A stretch of 40,088 bases of DNA, from the NCBI RefSeq assembly GCF_019308355.1, contig NZ_JAAGKM010000025.1:1-40088 (forward strand), given 5' to 3'. A program made the position numbers and the translations under genes. The DNA is from Empedobacter falsenii (GTDB lineage: Bacteria > Bacteroidota > Bacteroidia > Flavobacteriales > Weeksellaceae). A model generated the notes under the pieces. That model saw only the letters and a program-made list of their open reading frames with translations. It was not told the origin of the DNA and did not search any database. The stretch's first letter is position 1. The number at the start of each line of letters is the position of its first letter. Of the stretch, positions 1 through 8,868 are shown one piece after another.

Positions 1-97
1 AATTTGATAAGAAAGAGTTGAGTCTTAATCAGAATATGAGATTATATAGCTCTGAACTCGTTATAGTGTACTCAAACTCTTTTCTCTTCTTTTTATA

Positions 98-277
98 CTA
101 CAATTTAAGATTTTCAAATCTAAAGGATTTTGTTAATTCGAAAATTTTTTCTTTAAATTGAATGGGCGTATAATTTTGCCACTTGTTTTCTTTCTTAAAT
201 TCTAAAAATTTTTCAGGTAATTCATTGAAATTAGCATTAAGTAAAAAGTCAAATAATCTTTTGTTTGAATATTTCAT
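98..277 (-). pseudogene. Truncated N-terminus of long-chain acyl-CoA synthetase (AMP-binding family)
   Basis: A 59-residue reading frame starts with ATG at 277 and stops with TAG at 98-100. It begins MKYSNKRLFDFLL and contains ENKWQNYTPIQFKEKI, which resembles the extreme N-terminus of Bacteroidota AMP-dependent long-chain fatty acid CoA ligases (short helix, then W-x-x-Y/T-x-x-E and a helix). The AMP-binding core is absent, because the sequence beyond the stop does not continue the family. It lies 27 bases downstream of the TetR gene on the same strand, a usual partner for fatty-acid genes. This is probably a remnant left by a rearrangement. The assignment rests on recalled family pattern only. 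Confidence 0.4.
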
Positions 278-304
278 TTTATGTGTGGTTTTTTTATTTT
301 TTAA

Positions 305-931
305 TTATTTGTATAACAAACTCTTAGTTGTTGAATGTAAAAAGTGTAAAAATTGTTCATTCTGATCTTTTAGTGCTTTTTCATCAGGTAGGAGTAATAA
401 TGATTTTATCTCAGGAAGACATAGATAGTTGTGAATAGAGCCGACTAATAAGCAATATAAATTTTCAGATTTAGCAGGATTAAATTTGTTTTCTATTTCG
501 CCTTGCTTTATTATATTTCTTAAACCGTTAATCGTTTTTGTTTTAAACAGCATTATTTTATCCTGAAAAAGAGCACTTTTTGATTTTCCCTGTTCTTGTA
601 AGAAGATGTGGGTTAATTGCCAGTTTTCCATACATATATGAAAAAAAGTTTGTAGGGCATAATCGATTTTTTCGGACGGATCTGTTATCTGGTCTATTTG
701 ATTTTTCATTTTGTTAAAGGACCCAATAAAATCATCAATCACATCGAGTAAGAGCATTTCTTTTGAACCAAAATAATAGGAAATCATAGAGACATTGATA
801 GTTGCCTTTTCTGCAATATCTCTTGTCGTGACAGATTCAAATCCATACATCGCAAAAAGCAAAGTAGCTTCACTTTTTATTCGGTTTTTGGGAGAATCGG
901 TTGCTGTTGATTTAGTTTGTCCTCGATTCAT
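305..931 (-). CDS. TetR/AcrR family transcriptional regulator
   Basis: This 208-residue protein has an N-terminal TetR helix-turn-helix (about residues 17-62) with ATLLFAMYGFESVTTRDIAEKA followed by the recognition segment MISYYFGSKEMLLLDVI. The remainder is a helical ligand-binding domain with no recognisable ligand signature. I chose the ATG at 931 over the upstream TTG at 943, because 943 falls inside a perfect palindrome that looks like the operator. The gene is followed on the same strand by an acyl-CoA synthetase remnant, so a fatty-acid or acyl-CoA ligand is possible but unproven. Autoregulation is likely from the palindrome just upstream of the start. Confidence 0.88.
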   Translation of the reverse strand: MNRGQTKSTATDSPKNRIKSEATLLFAMYGFESVTTRDIAEKATINVSMISYYFGSKEMLLLDVIDDFIGSFNKMKNQIDQITDPSEKIDYALQTFFHICMENWQLTHIFLQEQGKSKSALFQDKIMLFKTKTINGLRNIIKQGEIENKFNPAKSENLYCLLVGSIHNYLCLPEIKSLLLLPDEKALKDQNEQFLHFLHSTTKSLLYK

Positions 932-941
932 AATAACATAC

Positions 942-966
942 AATCAAACGTTTGATTACAAAATTA
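942..966 (-). promoter_or_regulatory. TetR operator palindrome and -7 box
   Basis: AATCAAACGTTTGATT at 942-957 is a perfect 16-bp palindrome located 10 bases upstream of the tetR ATG. Directly beyond it, reading toward the gene, TAATTTTG (966-959) fits the flavobacterial -7 consensus TAnnTTTG. No good TTG element was found 17-23 bases further upstream. The palindrome would cover the transcription start, as expected for autorepression. Confidence 0.6.
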
Positions 967-1082
967 TGATGAATTACAATATAAAAACAGAACTTAAAGT
1001 GGGTAAAAAATGTTTATAAGTAGGATTTTATTAGATGTTTAGATGTAAAATAAGTAAATAAATGTTTAATCAGGAGGTTAAA

Positions 1083-1907
1083 TTATTTTTTTCTGAATTG
1101 AGAAGGACTTATGCGTTCGTGCCTTTTAAAAAAATGACCAAAGGTATAACTGTCACTAAATCCTAATTCAGTAGCAATTTGATAAATACTTTTATCGGTG
1201 TCGAGAAGAATGGCTTTTGCTTCTTTAAGTTGGAATTCTAAAATTATTTGACTGGCTGTTTTTCCAATAACATTTTTCACTGTTTCTGATAAATGCCTAA
1301 CGGTTAAACACTGTTTGTCGGCATAGAATTTTACATTTTTTTCTTTTTTAAAATTTTCTTCAACATTTCTTAAAAAGGTTAACGAAATGAGTTCTTTTCT
1401 GGAAACTTTTTTTGAACTCTTTGCTGTTTCACCTACATAATTCGCAATAGATTGTATCAATCCAGAAAAAACAGTCTCAATTATTTCTTTACTGTTTTTA
1501 TAGTTATTTGAATTATCTGAAAGACTTTTTAGTAATGGGGCAAAATTAAAGAGTTCATTAAGCTGTAGCTCATTTAAGAAAAACTGCCTTTCCAAATTCT
1601 CTTTAAAAAATGTATAAATATGAAGGCTATTTATTTTCTGACTGATACTCTCGATAAATTCTCTGGTAAATGATATTACATAACATTCAATATCATCGCT
1701 TATATGAGAAAATTGGTAAGCCGAATAGCTGTCCATAAATGCTAAAACCGGTTCATTTATTTCTATTGTATTCAATCTTTTTTCATAGACAATATGTCCT
1801 TTTTTCAAAATGAAAAATGAGGAGTTTTGAGGATAAAATGGTCTGTCGAGGATTAGTTTTTTTCTATATTCTTTACCGTTATAAACAGTTATACCAAAAT
1901 TATTCAT
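1083..1907 (-). CDS. AraC family transcriptional regulator
   Basis: This 274-residue protein has a cupin-like N-terminal sensor half and a C-terminal AraC DNA-binding domain (about residues 175-274). The second HTH is clear: KSIYQIATELGFSDSYTFGHFFKRHERISPSQFRKK carries the family pattern IA-x-x-x-GF-x-D-x-x-x-F-x-x-x-FK-x-x-x-x-x-SPS-x-FR. The effector is unknown. It stands alone between the tetR gene and the efflux run, on the same strand. About 200 bases lie between it and the hdeD-like gene upstream, so it probably has its own promoter. No clear operator was seen. Confidence 0.88.
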   Translation of the reverse strand: MNNFGITVYNGKEYRKKLILDRPFYPQNSSFFILKKGHIVYEKRLNTIEINEPVLAFMDSYSAYQFSHISDDIECYVISFTREFIESISQKINSLHIYTFFKENLERQFFLNELQLNELFNFAPLLKSLSDNSNNYKNSKEIIETVFSGLIQSIANYVGETAKSSKKVSRKELISLTFLRNVEENFKKEKNVKFYADKQCLTVRHLSETVKNVIGKTASQIILEFQLKEAKAILLDTDKSIYQIATELGFSDSYTFGHFFKRHERISPSQFRKK

Positions 1908-2116
1908 CTTTCAATTATTAAAAATTTTATAGCCTATCTCTCTATTTTGATTTATTATTGGTGACCTAGTAGGTATTTACCTTTTTATCTACAAAAAGTA
2001 TTCGGTGTAATTTCTTAATAAATTGCCTTTCGAGATAAAGCATAGACAAGTTTTTTATCTATCTGAGTTTTTTATTATTGTATGATGTTCTATTTCTGTG
2101 AAAATAGCATTTCTAA

Positions 2117-2758
2117 TTAATCTTCATCTTGAATATTTTTGTAATATTCTTCTTTTAGATCTTCGATTTTGTCTTTCAGTTCTTTTTTTAATTTTCCTGG
2201 AAGAGTTTTAAGTTTCTTTAATTGGAAAGACAACACAATGGCACTGATACCAATAGATATAAACGATAATGCCGTTATTACTACAAGCGAAATGCCTGTA
2301 AAAATAGGATTAGCAATTAGTAAAAAAGAAAAAATAATTCCCAGAACACTTAAAATAGCAAGATTTCCCCATTTCATTATACCGTAATTTTTCAATTCGA
2401 AAGCAAAACCTAATCCTTGAAAAGAACGAAACAACAAGCTGAAACCAATAAAGAATGGTAAAGTTGTAGCGGCAACAGCGGGTTTAATAACCAAAAGTAA
2501 ACCTATCAATAAACTGAAAATTCCGCTGGCAAGATACCAACCCCAACCTTCTAATTCGCTTCGGTTTTGGATAGAAAACAAAGTTTCTAAGATACCCGAA
2601 AACAAAAACGATAAACTAAAAAGGATTACCAATGAAAAGTAAGTTGCTTCGGGAACAGTAAATAAATAACCGCCCAAAACGATAAATAATACACCGATAA
2701 TTGCTGGTACATACCAATGTTTTACGGTGTTGCGAATGCTTTTAAAAAATGTTGCCAT
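2117..2758 (-). CDS. HdeD-family (DUF308) inner-membrane protein
   Basis: This 213-residue protein contains about six hydrophobic membrane segments (from about residue 17 to 180), with the repeated short loops typical of HdeD/DUF308 proteins such as SGIFSLLIGLLLVIKPAVAATTLP. The hydrophilic C-terminal tail (about 35 residues) is rich in Lys, Glu and Asp. HdeD proteins are linked to acid resistance in enterobacteria, but their mechanism is unknown. It is the last gene of the marR-led run and starts 11 bases after the universal stress protein gene, which supports cotranscription. Confidence 0.8.
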   Translation of the reverse strand: MATFFKSIRNTVKHWYVPAIIGVLFIVLGGYLFTVPEATYFSLVILFSLSFLFSGILETLFSIQNRSELEGWGWYLASGIFSLLIGLLLVIKPAVAATTLPFFIGFSLLFRSFQGLGFAFELKNYGIMKWGNLAILSVLGIIFSFLLIANPIFTGISLVVITALSFISIGISAIVLSFQLKKLKTLPGKLKKELKDKIEDLKEEYYKNIQDED

Positions 2759-2769
2759 AATAAAAATTT

Positions 2770-3636
2770 TTAGTTGTTATAAATTGTGTTGTTATTATAA
2801 ATTAATAAAGCAATATCTGAGTATTGAAGTAAATTTTTACTGTGATTGATTTTGAATATTCTTTGCCAAAAACTTAAATCTCTATGAATGATAGAAAGTA
2901 TTTGTGTGTTTGTGTTGTAAGCATATTCCATTAAACCAATTTCAATATTTTCTTTGTTAATTACATCAATAATTAGATTATTTTCTTTGAAATTTACTAG
3001 CCATTTATCAACTTTTGCTTTCACCATTTCCGTTTCTTCTATTGATTTTATAATGTGTACAAAATTAATTTTGTAACCATATTGCGCTGTTTTTTCAAAT
3101 AATCTTTTAATAATTGGAATTTCGGTATCATTCAACATAACGGCAACAGACAAACTATTGCTGTTTACAAAAGTTGCTTTCTCCGGAATCGCCAATATCG
3201 GGATAGAACAATTATTGATTAAATTTTCGGTATTAGAACCAAATAGTTTTTTATCAACCGTATTTGCCCCGGATGTTCCCATAATCAATAAACTAATATC
3301 GTTATCGTCAATATAGTTTAACACCACTTCCAAGAAAGGGCCGTTTTCTAGGTGAAATTCTACCGGAACGTCTTTTTGATGATATTCTTTGGCTATTTTT
3401 TCTAATTTTCCTGCTTCAGCTCTAAATTTTCCCCATTCTTCTTTTTCTAAATTATTTTTGTAAGCATTAGCCATCGCATGTACTTGCATTTCTTCTACTT
3501 CATCTTTTGCCTCCATAATAGCAGTAATATGTAGAATGTGAATTTCTGCCTTTGTTTTTTCTGCAACAGATAATGCATACACAAAAGCATTTTGAGCTAC
3601 TTTTGAGAAATCGGTTAAAAAAAGTATTTTTTTCAT
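2770..3636 (-). CDS. Universal stress protein (UspA family), tandem-domain
   Basis: This 288-residue cytoplasmic protein is about twice the length of a single Usp domain. The first domain opens MKKILFLTDFSKVAQNAFVYA and ends with LLIMGTSGANTVDKKLFGSN, which carries the ATP-binding pattern G-2x-G-9x-G-S. It is followed by IPILAIP. The second half keeps the fold pattern but has no complete ATP motif. This layout is common in Bacteroidota Usp proteins. The gene sits between the MFS transporter and the HdeD-like gene, with 43 and 11 bases of spacing. That links a general stress response to the efflux operon. Confidence 0.88.
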   Translation of the reverse strand: MKKILFLTDFSKVAQNAFVYALSVAEKTKAEIHILHITAIMEAKDEVEEMQVHAMANAYKNNLEKEEWGKFRAEAGKLEKIAKEYHQKDVPVEFHLENGPFLEVVLNYIDDNDISLLIMGTSGANTVDKKLFGSNTENLINNCSIPILAIPEKATFVNSNSLSVAVMLNDTEIPIIKRLFEKTAQYGYKINFVHIIKSIEETEMVKAKVDKWLVNFKENNLIIDVINKENIEIGLMEYAYNTNTQILSIIHRDLSFWQRIFKINHSKNLLQYSDIALLIYNNNTIYNN

Positions 3637-3679
3637 TTATTTTCTCTTTATTTTTTTAAGACAATTTGTATCCTTTTAC

Positions 3680-5200
3680 CTAATTTCCTCTTATTCTTTT
3701 TCGCAATAAAACCACTCTTCTAAAATTAAATTTTCCGTAAGAATGAGTGAATATATACAGTAGTATTGGCAGCAATAACCAAATTAAAGAACCCAATACT
3801 ATTTTAGAAGAAGCCATTACGGCATTTAAACTTATATTTTGATATATCGCCATTCCGTTAGGAATTAATCCCACATCTAACTGATTAGACATATCGCTCA
3901 AACTTTGCCATTGTGCTTGGTAAGAAGCCCAACTGAGAATGGCACTTCCAATGGCAGCTCCTAAAAACGAACGTACTGCAATCAAGATGCCCATCATCCC
4001 AAGAAGTAAGTCCATAGATAAATTGAGAGACGCATAAAACCATACGCCTATAAAAAGTATGCCCATTCCCAAACCTTTGATAATCATTGCATATTCTAAA
4101 TATTCAATATTCATATTGGGTTGAATAATTGCGTATAAAATATAAGAGTGCAACGCAAAAGCAACAAAACCAGAAGCGATATAATATTTAATTGGCCATT
4201 TGTTTTTGAAACCAAAGAATGCCATAATTCCCGAAATTATAATCCCAGGAACCATCCATAAATTAGTATGTGCATTTACCAAATTATTATACCCTAATAC
4301 ACCAACTGCATATTGAGTATAAACCGATGTACTTGCCATATAAACCCCTAACAACAAGAGTAAAACTGTTGCATGAATAACGTTAGGACGTTTGAATACT
4401 TTGAAATTAATCAGCTTTCGTTTTAAGAAATTTTGACGGTAAATCAACAAACCAAAAAGTACTAATCCGCCAAGTAACGAAGCGTTAATCCAAGGCGAAA
4501 TAAACCAGCCTTGTTGTTTCATAAACACAAAAGCATAATTGAAACACATAAACGAAGCTGCAAACAAGACCAAGGAAAGCCAATCGATTTGATACAAAGG
4601 CATTTTAAAACAAAAGCGTTGGTTGTGCTGAAAAATTTGCGACAATGCAGCTACTACCAGCATTACAGCTGCCATCATAAAATAAGGTGATTGCCAACTT
4701 CCGTTGAAAACCAAAGTCGAGAAATAATAAGCAGAAACCTGCGATAAAACAATGGTTAGTGGATAAAAAACCGAATAAAATCTTCCGTTATCTCCCGTAG
4801 GTGCAATGATAAACATTAAGGGCAAAAGCATTTCAATCATCGGAAACATTTTAAAAAACCCGATAAAAAAACTACAAACCACCAAAATCCAAGGATTTTC
4901 TGTTGTGCCACACATATACAATAAAACTGCAATAAGAATAGCACAGGTGGTAATAATTTCTTTACTACGAAAACGCATTTTTACCCGTAACACGATAAAT
5001 ATGGAAGTACCCATACCAATTGCTCCAGCATTATTTGCCAAAGAAATATATTCCGTATAGGTTGCCATTGCACCCGAAACATCGGTAATCGTACTAACAT
5101 ACACACCCGAAACGGTCAGTGTTGCAAATATAATTACAAGTATAAGCAATAGCATCAACGGCTTGGGTACCCAACTTGCAAATGGACCTTTGTTATACAT
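3680..5200 (-). CDS. MFS multidrug transporter, EmrB/DHA2-like
   Basis: This 506-residue polytopic inner-membrane protein has about 14 hydrophobic segments, the size and topology of the DHA2 (14-TM) drug:H+ antiporters. The N-terminal segment LMLLLILVIIFATLTVSGVYVSTI is the first helix. The loop between helices 2 and 3 carries basic residues (RVKMRFRSKE), although motif A is poorly kept. It lies 27 bases after an EmrA-like adaptor and further downstream of a TolC-like channel, so it is the energised pump of a tripartite efflux system. The substrate is not deducible. Confidence 0.88.
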   Translation of the reverse strand: MYNKGPFASWVPKPLMLLLILVIIFATLTVSGVYVSTITDVSGAMATYTEYISLANNAGAIGMGTSIFIVLRVKMRFRSKEIITTCAILIAVLLYMCGTTENPWILVVCSFFIGFFKMFPMIEMLLPLMFIIAPTGDNGRFYSVFYPLTIVLSQVSAYYFSTLVFNGSWQSPYFMMAAVMLVVAALSQIFQHNQRFCFKMPLYQIDWLSLVLFAASFMCFNYAFVFMKQQGWFISPWINASLLGGLVLFGLLIYRQNFLKRKLINFKVFKRPNVIHATVLLLLLGVYMASTSVYTQYAVGVLGYNNLVNAHTNLWMVPGIIISGIMAFFGFKNKWPIKYYIASGFVAFALHSYILYAIIQPNMNIEYLEYAMIIKGLGMGILFIGVWFYASLNLSMDLLLGMMGILIAVRSFLGAAIGSAILSWASYQAQWQSLSDMSNQLDVGLIPNGMAIYQNISLNAVMASSKIVLGSLIWLLLPILLYIFTHSYGKFNFRRVVLLRKRIRGN

Positions 5201-5227
5201 AATTTATTTTTGAGATTTTATAATCTT

Positions 5228-6397
5228 CTATTTCAATGTTACTTCGAGGTTCATACCGGCACGAAGTTGTTCTAAATCTTCGGGTTTATTCTCTTTTGTA
5301 AATTCAATACGAACGGGTAGTCGTTGTTGAACTTTTACAAAATTTCCAGTTGAATTATCCAACGGAACAGCCGAATATTTGGCACCTGTTGCTCCGGAAA
5401 TGGCAGTGATTTTTCCTTCAAAGACTTTTCCTCCAAGGGCATCAACTTTAATTTTTGCAAGACCTCCAATCTTCACATTTTCCATTTGTTTTTCACGGTA
5501 ATTTGCAGTAACCCAAATGTTTTTGCTATCTACAATGGTTGCTACTTGCTGACTTGGATTTAATAATTGTCCGATATTTATCGTTCTTCTTCCCATAATT
5601 CCATCGTGAGGAGCTGTGATTACGGTATAAGATAAATTCAGTTTTGCCATTGCCAATGCGTTTTCGGCACGTTTGATTTCTGCTTCGTTCAATCCTAATT
5701 TTGCTTGTACTTCATTCACCGACAATTCGCTTGTTGTTTTTGAATTGATAACCGATTGGTATTGCGAAATCTGTGCTTCCAATTGTGCTTTTTGTGCTTC
5801 AAAATCAGTTTTCATTTGGTCAAATTGCTGACGAGTAACCGCTTCATCTGCCAATAAATTTTTGTATCGATTAAAATTTTGCTCAGCATTCCACAGTCGT
5901 GCTTTTGCTGCATCCATGTTTGCTTTTGCTGCTTGTACGTTTGCACCCATTGTATTCACGTTGTTTGATGCCGTTTTTACCGAACTATTGGTTGCATTTA
6001 GCGAAGCCATTGCCGACATATACGCCGCTTCTGCTTGCCCAAGTTGGGTTTGAATTTCTCTATCGTCTAAGATGAGTAGCGTATCGCCTTTCTTTACAAA
6101 TTGGTGTTCTGTAAAACGGATTTCTTTGATATAGGCAGAAACACGGGTATTAATCGGGTTAATAAAAGCCTCAACCTGAGCCGCATTGGTGAACTTATCA
6201 TTACCCACATTAAAGTATGATTTCACAACAAAGTAGAAACCAATAGCAACCAAAATCAATACTAAAAGATTGACGATATTCAATTTCTTTTTAGGTTTTT
6301 TCTTAGTTTTATTTTGAGGTTGAACCGTTTCCGTTTGTGGAGTTTGCTCGTTATTCTCTATGTTTTCTGACGAATTGTTTTCTGTATTTTGTGACAT
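5228..6397 (-). CDS. HlyD/EmrA family periplasmic adaptor (membrane fusion protein)
   Basis: This 389-residue protein has a charged, proline- and lysine-rich cytosolic N-terminus (about 35 residues) and a single membrane anchor (LNIVNLLVLILVAIGFYFVV). A biotinyl-lipoyl-like half motif (VSAYIKEIRFTEHQFVKKGD) follows. A long alpha-helical coiled-coil hairpin rich in Ala, Gln and Asn spans about residues 105-230. The second lipoyl half contains ITAPHDGIMGRRTINIGQLL, with the family APxDGxV/I pattern. It bridges the MFS pump and the TolC-like channel encoded on either side, with 27-base spacings on both sides. Confidence 0.93.
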   Translation of the reverse strand: MSQNTENNSSENIENNEQTPQTETVQPQNKTKKKPKKKLNIVNLLVLILVAIGFYFVVKSYFNVGNDKFTNAAQVEAFINPINTRVSAYIKEIRFTEHQFVKKGDTLLILDDREIQTQLGQAEAAYMSAMASLNATNSSVKTASNNVNTMGANVQAAKANMDAAKARLWNAEQNFNRYKNLLADEAVTRQQFDQMKTDFEAQKAQLEAQISQYQSVINSKTTSELSVNEVQAKLGLNEAEIKRAENALAMAKLNLSYTVITAPHDGIMGRRTINIGQLLNPSQQVATIVDSKNIWVTANYREKQMENVKIGGLAKIKVDALGGKVFEGKITAISGATGAKYSAVPLDNSTGNFVKVQQRLPVRIEFTKENKPEDLEQLRAGMNLEVTLK

Positions 6398-6424
6398 CTT
6401 ATTTCTTATTGTTTAATTTGATGA

Positions 6425-7741
6425 TTATAGATTTCCGCTTTCTTTTAGCAATTTGTAATAGGCATAAATGATATTAATTTCTGAATTGGAATACTGTAAT
6501 TCTGCATCTAATTTGGCATTACTAGCATCTAACAAATCCAGCAAAATTGCCAATTGATTGTTGTATTTGCTATTCATAATACGATAGTTTTCGTCTGCCA
6601 ATTCGGTATTGGTTTTTAGCGTATTGTTTTGCGTAAGCGACTCATTGAATTTGATATAAGCTGCATTTACAGCCACATCAATCATTTGTCGGGCTTCATT
6701 GGCTTGAGCAATGGCTTTGTCTTTTTCAAACTGTGCTTGTTTTACTTTTTTTGGCGATTTGTATAACGCATCAATATTAAAATTAAGAGCCAATCCAGCA
6801 CTCCAACCATTAGAATACATATCAACAACAGGCGATGTTGTGGTAATTGGTCGAGCCAATTTATTCCCTGCAAAAGCTGATAGTGAAGGCATCATTTCTG
6901 CCTTTGCTATTTTTTGTGAAGTTTCATAAATATCGATGGTTTTTTCGGTCATCAAAACCGTTGGATGATTTTCAACTAACGTTCTATAATCATCGAGTTG
7001 TAAAACCGTAGGAATTTGCTCTATAACCGATTGATCAATCAGAATTTGAGTGGTATCGGGCAAACCCAAAGCAGTGGTTAACTGTTTGTTTAAAATCTGA
7101 CGGTTATTTTCAACCACCTGCAAAGCGAGCTTCAGGTTAGAAAGTTGTAATTCTCCACGAATCACATCATTTCGGGTAACCATTCCTTGATTATAAAATT
7201 TATTGCTATTTGCCAATCGCTGTTCTGCTAACTGAATATTTTGTGCATAAACCGCTTTTTGATTGTCTAATTTGTATAAATCTAAATAGTAGCCCAATAC
7301 CAAAAGTTTGATGCTTTGTTCGTTAGATTGATAATTCAATTGCATCAATTCCTCTTTAAGCGATTGCGCTTTAATGCTGTTTTTTACGGTTCCTCCTTTC
7401 CAAAGTAATTGAGAAGCATCAACAGTGAAAGAGTTCCCAAAATGAGGCATCTCAACCTTTGTCGAATTAGAAAAATCTTTATCAATAACGTAAGAATCGC
7501 CTATATAATACGCCTGTAAACCTGTGTTAAGACTTGGCAACATGGCATTTTTGGCAACATCTACACCTTGCGAAGCGATAGAAATATCGGCTTTAGAAAC
7601 GGCAAGATTGGGGTGATTTTCTTTGGTGAGTTCAAACAACTCCTCGATGCTAATCTTTTTTTCTGTAATTTGTTGTGCGTGAATGGTGGTGGTTGTTAAA
7701 ACACCAATACATACCATCGCAATTAAGGGTTTCATTTTCAT
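6425..7741 (-). CDS. TolC family outer-membrane efflux protein
   Basis: This 438-residue protein has a signal peptide (MKMKPLIAMVCIGVLTTTTIHA, cleaved before QQ). Two repeated helical halves follow, typical of OEP/TolC proteins: ISIEELFELTKENHPNLAVSKADISIASQGVDVAKN in the first and a matching YRTLVENHPTVLMTEKTIDIYETSQKIAKAE in the second. It forms the outer-membrane channel of the pump encoded downstream. It is the first gene after marR. The 81-base gap to marR holds a palindrome that resembles the marR promoter operator, so the pump genes may be controlled separately from marR. Confidence 0.93.
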   Translation of the reverse strand: MKMKPLIAMVCIGVLTTTTIHAQQITEKKISIEELFELTKENHPNLAVSKADISIASQGVDVAKNAMLPSLNTGLQAYYIGDSYVIDKDFSNSTKVEMPHFGNSFTVDASQLLWKGGTVKNSIKAQSLKEELMQLNYQSNEQSIKLLVLGYYLDLYKLDNQKAVYAQNIQLAEQRLANSNKFYNQGMVTRNDVIRGELQLSNLKLALQVVENNRQILNKQLTTALGLPDTTQILIDQSVIEQIPTVLQLDDYRTLVENHPTVLMTEKTIDIYETSQKIAKAEMMPSLSAFAGNKLARPITTTSPVVDMYSNGWSAGLALNFNIDALYKSPKKVKQAQFEKDKAIAQANEARQMIDVAVNAAYIKFNESLTQNNTLKTNTELADENYRIMNSKYNNQLAILLDLLDASNAKLDAELQYSNSEINIIYAYYKLLKESGNL

Positions 7742-7767
7742 TTGTAATTTAAGTTTGCTGTAATACT

Positions 7768-7781
7768 GTTTGAATTCAAAC
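7768..7781 (-). promoter_or_regulatory. Probable MarR operator upstream of tolC-like gene
   Basis: GTTTGAATTCAAAC is a perfect 14-bp palindrome 26 bases upstream of the tolC-like ATG. On the coding strand it reads AGTTTGAATTCAAACA, close to AGTTTGATATTAAACT at the marR promoter. Two related palindromes in the same two-gene regulatory unit suggest one binding protein, the MarR regulator. Confidence 0.6.
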
Positions 7782-7822
7782 TATTTAGATAAAAAAATAG
7801 AATTATCTATTCTCTTATGGTG

Positions 7823-8260
7823 TTAAAAAACTTTTTTAAGTACTACTGTTGTTCTTTCAAGTTCCTCATCGGTAACATCTGTTTGAAAGGATATATACAT
7901 TTCTTTTAAAATTGGAATTAACTTTTGTTGATAAGCCTCTCCTTCCGAAGTTAAGGCCACCAAATTATTGCGTCTGTCGTTTGGATCTGGGTTACGTTGT
8001 ACCAAACCTCTTGCAGTCATATTATCAATCAAAGAAGTAATGCTGGCTTTGTTTCGGTTGGTTTTATCGACAATATCTTGTTGTTTAATATTGTCTTTTT
8101 CCCAAAGAATATGCAACACTTCTAGCATTTCGATGGTAACATCAATGTGATGCTCTTTCATTTTTTTTGAAAAGTGATTGCGAACGACCTTGCGAATATC
8201 TCGTATAGTATCTATTAAAGATAAAATACTAGCAATGTCTTTTTGATCTTTTAATTTCAT
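7823..8260 (-). CDS. MarR family transcriptional regulator
   Basis: This 145-residue winged-helix protein contains LHILWEKDNIKQQDIVDKTNRNKASITSLIDNMTARGLVQRNPDPNDRRNNLVALT. This is the full MarR recognition-helix and wing pattern, ending with the D-x-R-D/N wing (about residues 50-110). It heads the efflux operon as the EmrR/MprA-type repressors do. The ATG follows a TATCTTTG -7 box by only 4 bases, so the mRNA may be leaderless or nearly so. The ligand is unknown. Confidence 0.92.
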   Translation of the reverse strand: MKLKDQKDIASILSLIDTIRDIRKVVRNHFSKKMKEHHIDVTIEMLEVLHILWEKDNIKQQDIVDKTNRNKASITSLIDNMTARGLVQRNPDPNDRRNNLVALTSEGEAYQQKLIPILKEMYISFQTDVTDEELERTTVVLKKVF

Positions 8261-8264
8261 AGGA

Positions 8265-8298
8265 CAAAGATATAAATAAAACAGTTTAATATCAAACT
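8265..8298 (-). promoter_or_regulatory. marR promoter with overlapping operator
   Basis: On the minus strand TTG (8295-8293), a 20-base spacer and TATCTTTG (8272-8265) match the flavobacterial promoter consensus. A near-palindrome AGTTTAATATCAAACT (8283-8298) overlaps the -33 element. It differs from perfect symmetry by one pair and resembles the palindrome before the tolC-like gene. This fits autorepression by MarR. Confidence 0.65.
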
Positions 8299-8868
8299 AT
8301 TTTTGTTTGAAATTATGCCTTCATATACATGTGATCCACATTTATGAAAAATATACAACTTTTTAAGATAATAAATTACCAAATCAGATAGTAAAATTAA
8401 ATAAACAAAGGAGCATAATAGGATAATTTTTAGTCAGGTAAAATTAATTATTGGTACCGTTAAAAATCAATATATCATCTATTAAAATTAGAATAGGTTT
8501 CATAATTAATTTAGGTTAAAAAAATGCCCCAAATGTGTCTGAATCTGATTTCTTTTTTCAACAAAATATTGTTCACTAGTTTTGATAATTGCTGCGAGCC
8601 GTTTAAAGTAGGTAGACACATTCATTGCTTAATCTGTTTCTTACTAATATTTCAGCAATTACGTTAGAGTGAGACATAGTCCCTTCAATAGTTGGAATCC
8701 TTATTGGAACTGATACTAAAATCGAATTATCAAAATATAATTTTTCCTTAAAATACATTTATACATTATTTAAATTTAAAAGACCATTATTATAAGTAAG
8801 CGTTACTCTCATATTTTAAGTTAATCTTCCAATTCAAAAACATCTGCCAAATCGTATCCAACTGTGGT
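8299..8868. other. Gene-poor junction between efflux operon and mobile-element region
   Basis: No well-supported gene lies here. On the minus strand, a frame ending at 8821-8823 encodes the possible C-terminal remnant FATVKSKTTVGYDLADVF, closed upstream by an in-frame stop. A separate 51-codon minus-strand frame (8603-8758) is listed on its own. The stretch has an elevated stop density and looks like decayed island DNA. It probably marks the left edge of the element whose genes start at 9300. Confidence 0.4.
8603..8758 (-). CDS. Small hypothetical protein (51 aa), doubtful
   Basis: This short frame has ATG at 8758 and TAA at 8603-8605. It begins MYFKEKLYFDNSILVSVP and contains a single hydrophobic patch. 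I recognise no family. It lies in the direction served by the minus-strand promoter-like motif in the first leader repeat (about 8886-8913). No other sign of coding was found, and it may be a remnant. Confidence 0.2.
   Translation of the reverse strand: MYFKEKLYFDNSILVSVPIRIPTIEGTMSHSNVIAEILVRNRLSNECVYLL

Noticed and set aside
183-365. 60-codon plus-strand frame
   Set aside because: It lies across the acyl-CoA synthetase stub and the end of tetR on the other strand and has a low-complexity Phe/Leu/Asn composition. It is a shadow frame.
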